This document shows positions 23,102 to 24,058 of a stretch of DNA of 24,058 nt, in pieces. Source of the stretch: Clostridia bacterium (GTDB lineage: Bacteria > Bacillota_A > Clostridia > Christensenellales > Aristaeellaceae); NCBI GenBank assembly GCA_017464225.1, contig JAFUDW010000013.1, positions 1 to 24,058 of the forward strand. The letters run 5' to 3'. The notes beneath the pieces were generated by a model, which ran no database searches, was not told the origin of the DNA, and was given only the letters and a program-made list of their open reading frames with translations. Position 1 is the stretch's first letter. Each line of letters begins with the position of its first letter. The translations under genes were made by a program, and so were the position numbers.

Positions 23102-24058
23102 TTATCGGGCAGCCTTCATATCGAAAGTGGAGTGCACGATGATCTTATCCAGGAGCAGCAGCATGGCGGGCAGGAGCAGCAGCACCACGGCCACGCTCAG
23201 CAGCGCGCCTCGGGCGATCAGGCGGCACATGGAAGAAATGATATCGATGTTGGAGTACAGGCCCACGCCGTAGGTGGCGGCGAAGAAGCCCAGTCCGCTG
23301 ACCAGTACGCTCTGGGCGGCGGAAGCCACGGCCTTTTCCACGGCCTCTTTTTTATCCATACTAGACAGACGGTTCTGCTTGTAGCGGGTGGTCATCAATA
23401 TGGCGTAGTCCACCGTAGCGCCGAGCTGGATGGTGGAAATCAGGATGGGGCCCACAAAGGGAAGCTCGGTGCCGGTATAATAGGGAATGCACAGGTTGGC
23501 GGCGATGGCCAGCTCGATGACGGCCACCAGCAGCACCGGCAGGGAGATCGATTTCTGCACCAGCATGATGATCACGAAGATGGCGATGATGGAAATCAGG
23601 CTGACCACGGTGAAATCGTGATCGGTGCAGGCGATCAGATCCTTGGTACAGGGCGCTTCGCCGATCAGCATGCCGCCCTGGTCGTATTTCTTTAAAATAT
23701 CGTTCAAGGAATCGATCTGCGCGTTGACCTCGTCGGAGGAGATCACATAGGAACTGTTGATCAGCATCAATTGATATCTGTCACCTTTCACCAGGGACAA
23801 AATATCATCCGGCACAATGCTTTCGGGGATGCCCGCGCCCAGCAGACTGTCGATGCCGATCACGCTTTTGACGCCGTCCACCTGACGCATTTCTTCGGTC
23901 ATATCCCGCACGGCCTTCTGGTTCACATCGCTGTCCACCAGCAGCAGGTGGGTGGTGGCCATATCGAAGGTGCTCTCCAGCTTTTTATTGGCGATCACCG
24001 ATTTCAACTCGGGCGGCATCACCTTGCTCATGTCATAGTACACATTCACATGGTTGTA
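23102..24058 (-). CDS. MMPL/RND superfamily transporter, C-terminal part (runs off window)
   Basis: The C-terminal 318 residues are present; the N-terminal part lies beyond 24058. The visible half has an extracytoplasmic loop (about 1-180, with MTEEMRQVDGVKSVIGIDS) followed by five transmembrane helices. Helix 4-type sequence STIQLGATVDYAILMTTRYK carries the G-x-x-x-D-Y/F motif of MMPL/RND proton relays. The end LLLLPAMLLLLDKIIVHST is the last helix and short tail. Half-length matches one of the two symmetric MMPL repeats. MMPL proteins export lipids or hydrophobic compounds using the proton gradient. The heptad-repeat gene follows by 17 bp, an association seen in other Firmicutes. Substrate is unknown. 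Confidence 0.87.
   Translation of the reverse strand, partial: YNHVNVYYDMSKVMPPELKSVIANKKLESTFDMATTHLLLVDSDVNQKAVRDMTEEMRQVDGVKSVIGIDSLLGAGIPESIVPDDILSLVKGDRYQLMLINSSYVISSDEVNAQIDSLNDILKKYDQGGMLIGEAPCTKDLIACTDHDFTVVSLISIIAIFVIIMLVQKSISLPVLLVAVIELAIAANLCIPYYTGTELPFVGPILISTIQLGATVDYAILMTTRYKQNRLSSMDKKEAVEKAVASAAQSVLVSGLGFFAATYGVGLYSNIDIISSMCRLIARGALLSVAVVLLLLPAMLLLLDKIIVHSTFDMKAAR

Noticed and set aside
1..24058. tRNA, rRNA, insertion sequence or phage genes
   Set aside because: I saw no tRNA cloverleaf with CCA end, no rRNA, and no transposase, integrase or phage structural motif in any frame.

Overview
The window is GC-rich, Gram-positive-type bacterial DNA. Shine-Dalgarno sites are strong (GGAGG or AGGTGAT class), sigma-A promoters are near consensus (TTGACA-17/18-TATAAT) in short AT-rich gaps, intrinsic terminators are present, and secreted proteins start with short MKK signal peptides. 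The gene set (ParE/ParC pair, F420-ligase-like protein, SH3b/Big_2 secreted protein, xxxLxxG heptad-repeat protein with an MMPL transporter, AlkZ-related protein, Hol-Tox-like small toxin) fits an uncultured gut-type Clostridia (Oscillospirales or Christensenellales-like). That placement is inference; there is no rRNA or other phylogenetic marker here to fix it.

Region 1 (1-5500, minus strand): the start of an F420-0:glutamyl ligase-like gene, then parC and parE (type IIA topoisomerase, most likely topoisomerase IV). The 455-bp gap between parE and parC is the most interesting part of the window. It holds a complete, compact type I toxin-antitoxin-like module: a 30-codon hydrophobic peptide gene with its own promoter on the minus strand, a convergent short RNA with a perfect consensus promoter on the plus strand, a shared bidirectional terminator, and a 10-nt direct repeat that makes the antisense RNA exactly complementary to the toxin Shine-Dalgarno. 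The layout matches the plasmid par/Fst paradigm.

Region 2 (5440-10115, plus strand): a THUMP-domain rRNA methyltransferase and a cytoplasmic GH29 alpha-L-fucosidase, then a separately promoted, secreted Big_2 x3 / SH3b x4 protein closed by a clear terminator.

Region 3 (10120-15930): a GntR/UTRA regulator faces a four-gene minus-strand operon, tctB-tctA-tctC plus an FAD-dependent oxidoreductase. Together these form a tripartite tricarboxylate transporter with a probable catabolic oxidoreductase. Between the converging ends lies a 531-bp gene-free stretch with a striking 128-bp element that folds as a perfectly closed four-way junction, plus two more hairpins.

Region 4 (15990-20840): a small CPYC glutaredoxin-like protein, an AraC-type regulator, and a divergent three-gene operon (AlkZ-related protein, aldo/keto reductase with two 4Fe-4S Cys clusters, MATE efflux pump).

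Region 5 (20840-24058, minus strand): a secreted xxxLxxG heptad-repeat protein encoded 17 bp downstream of an MMPL/RND-type transporter that runs off the window edge.
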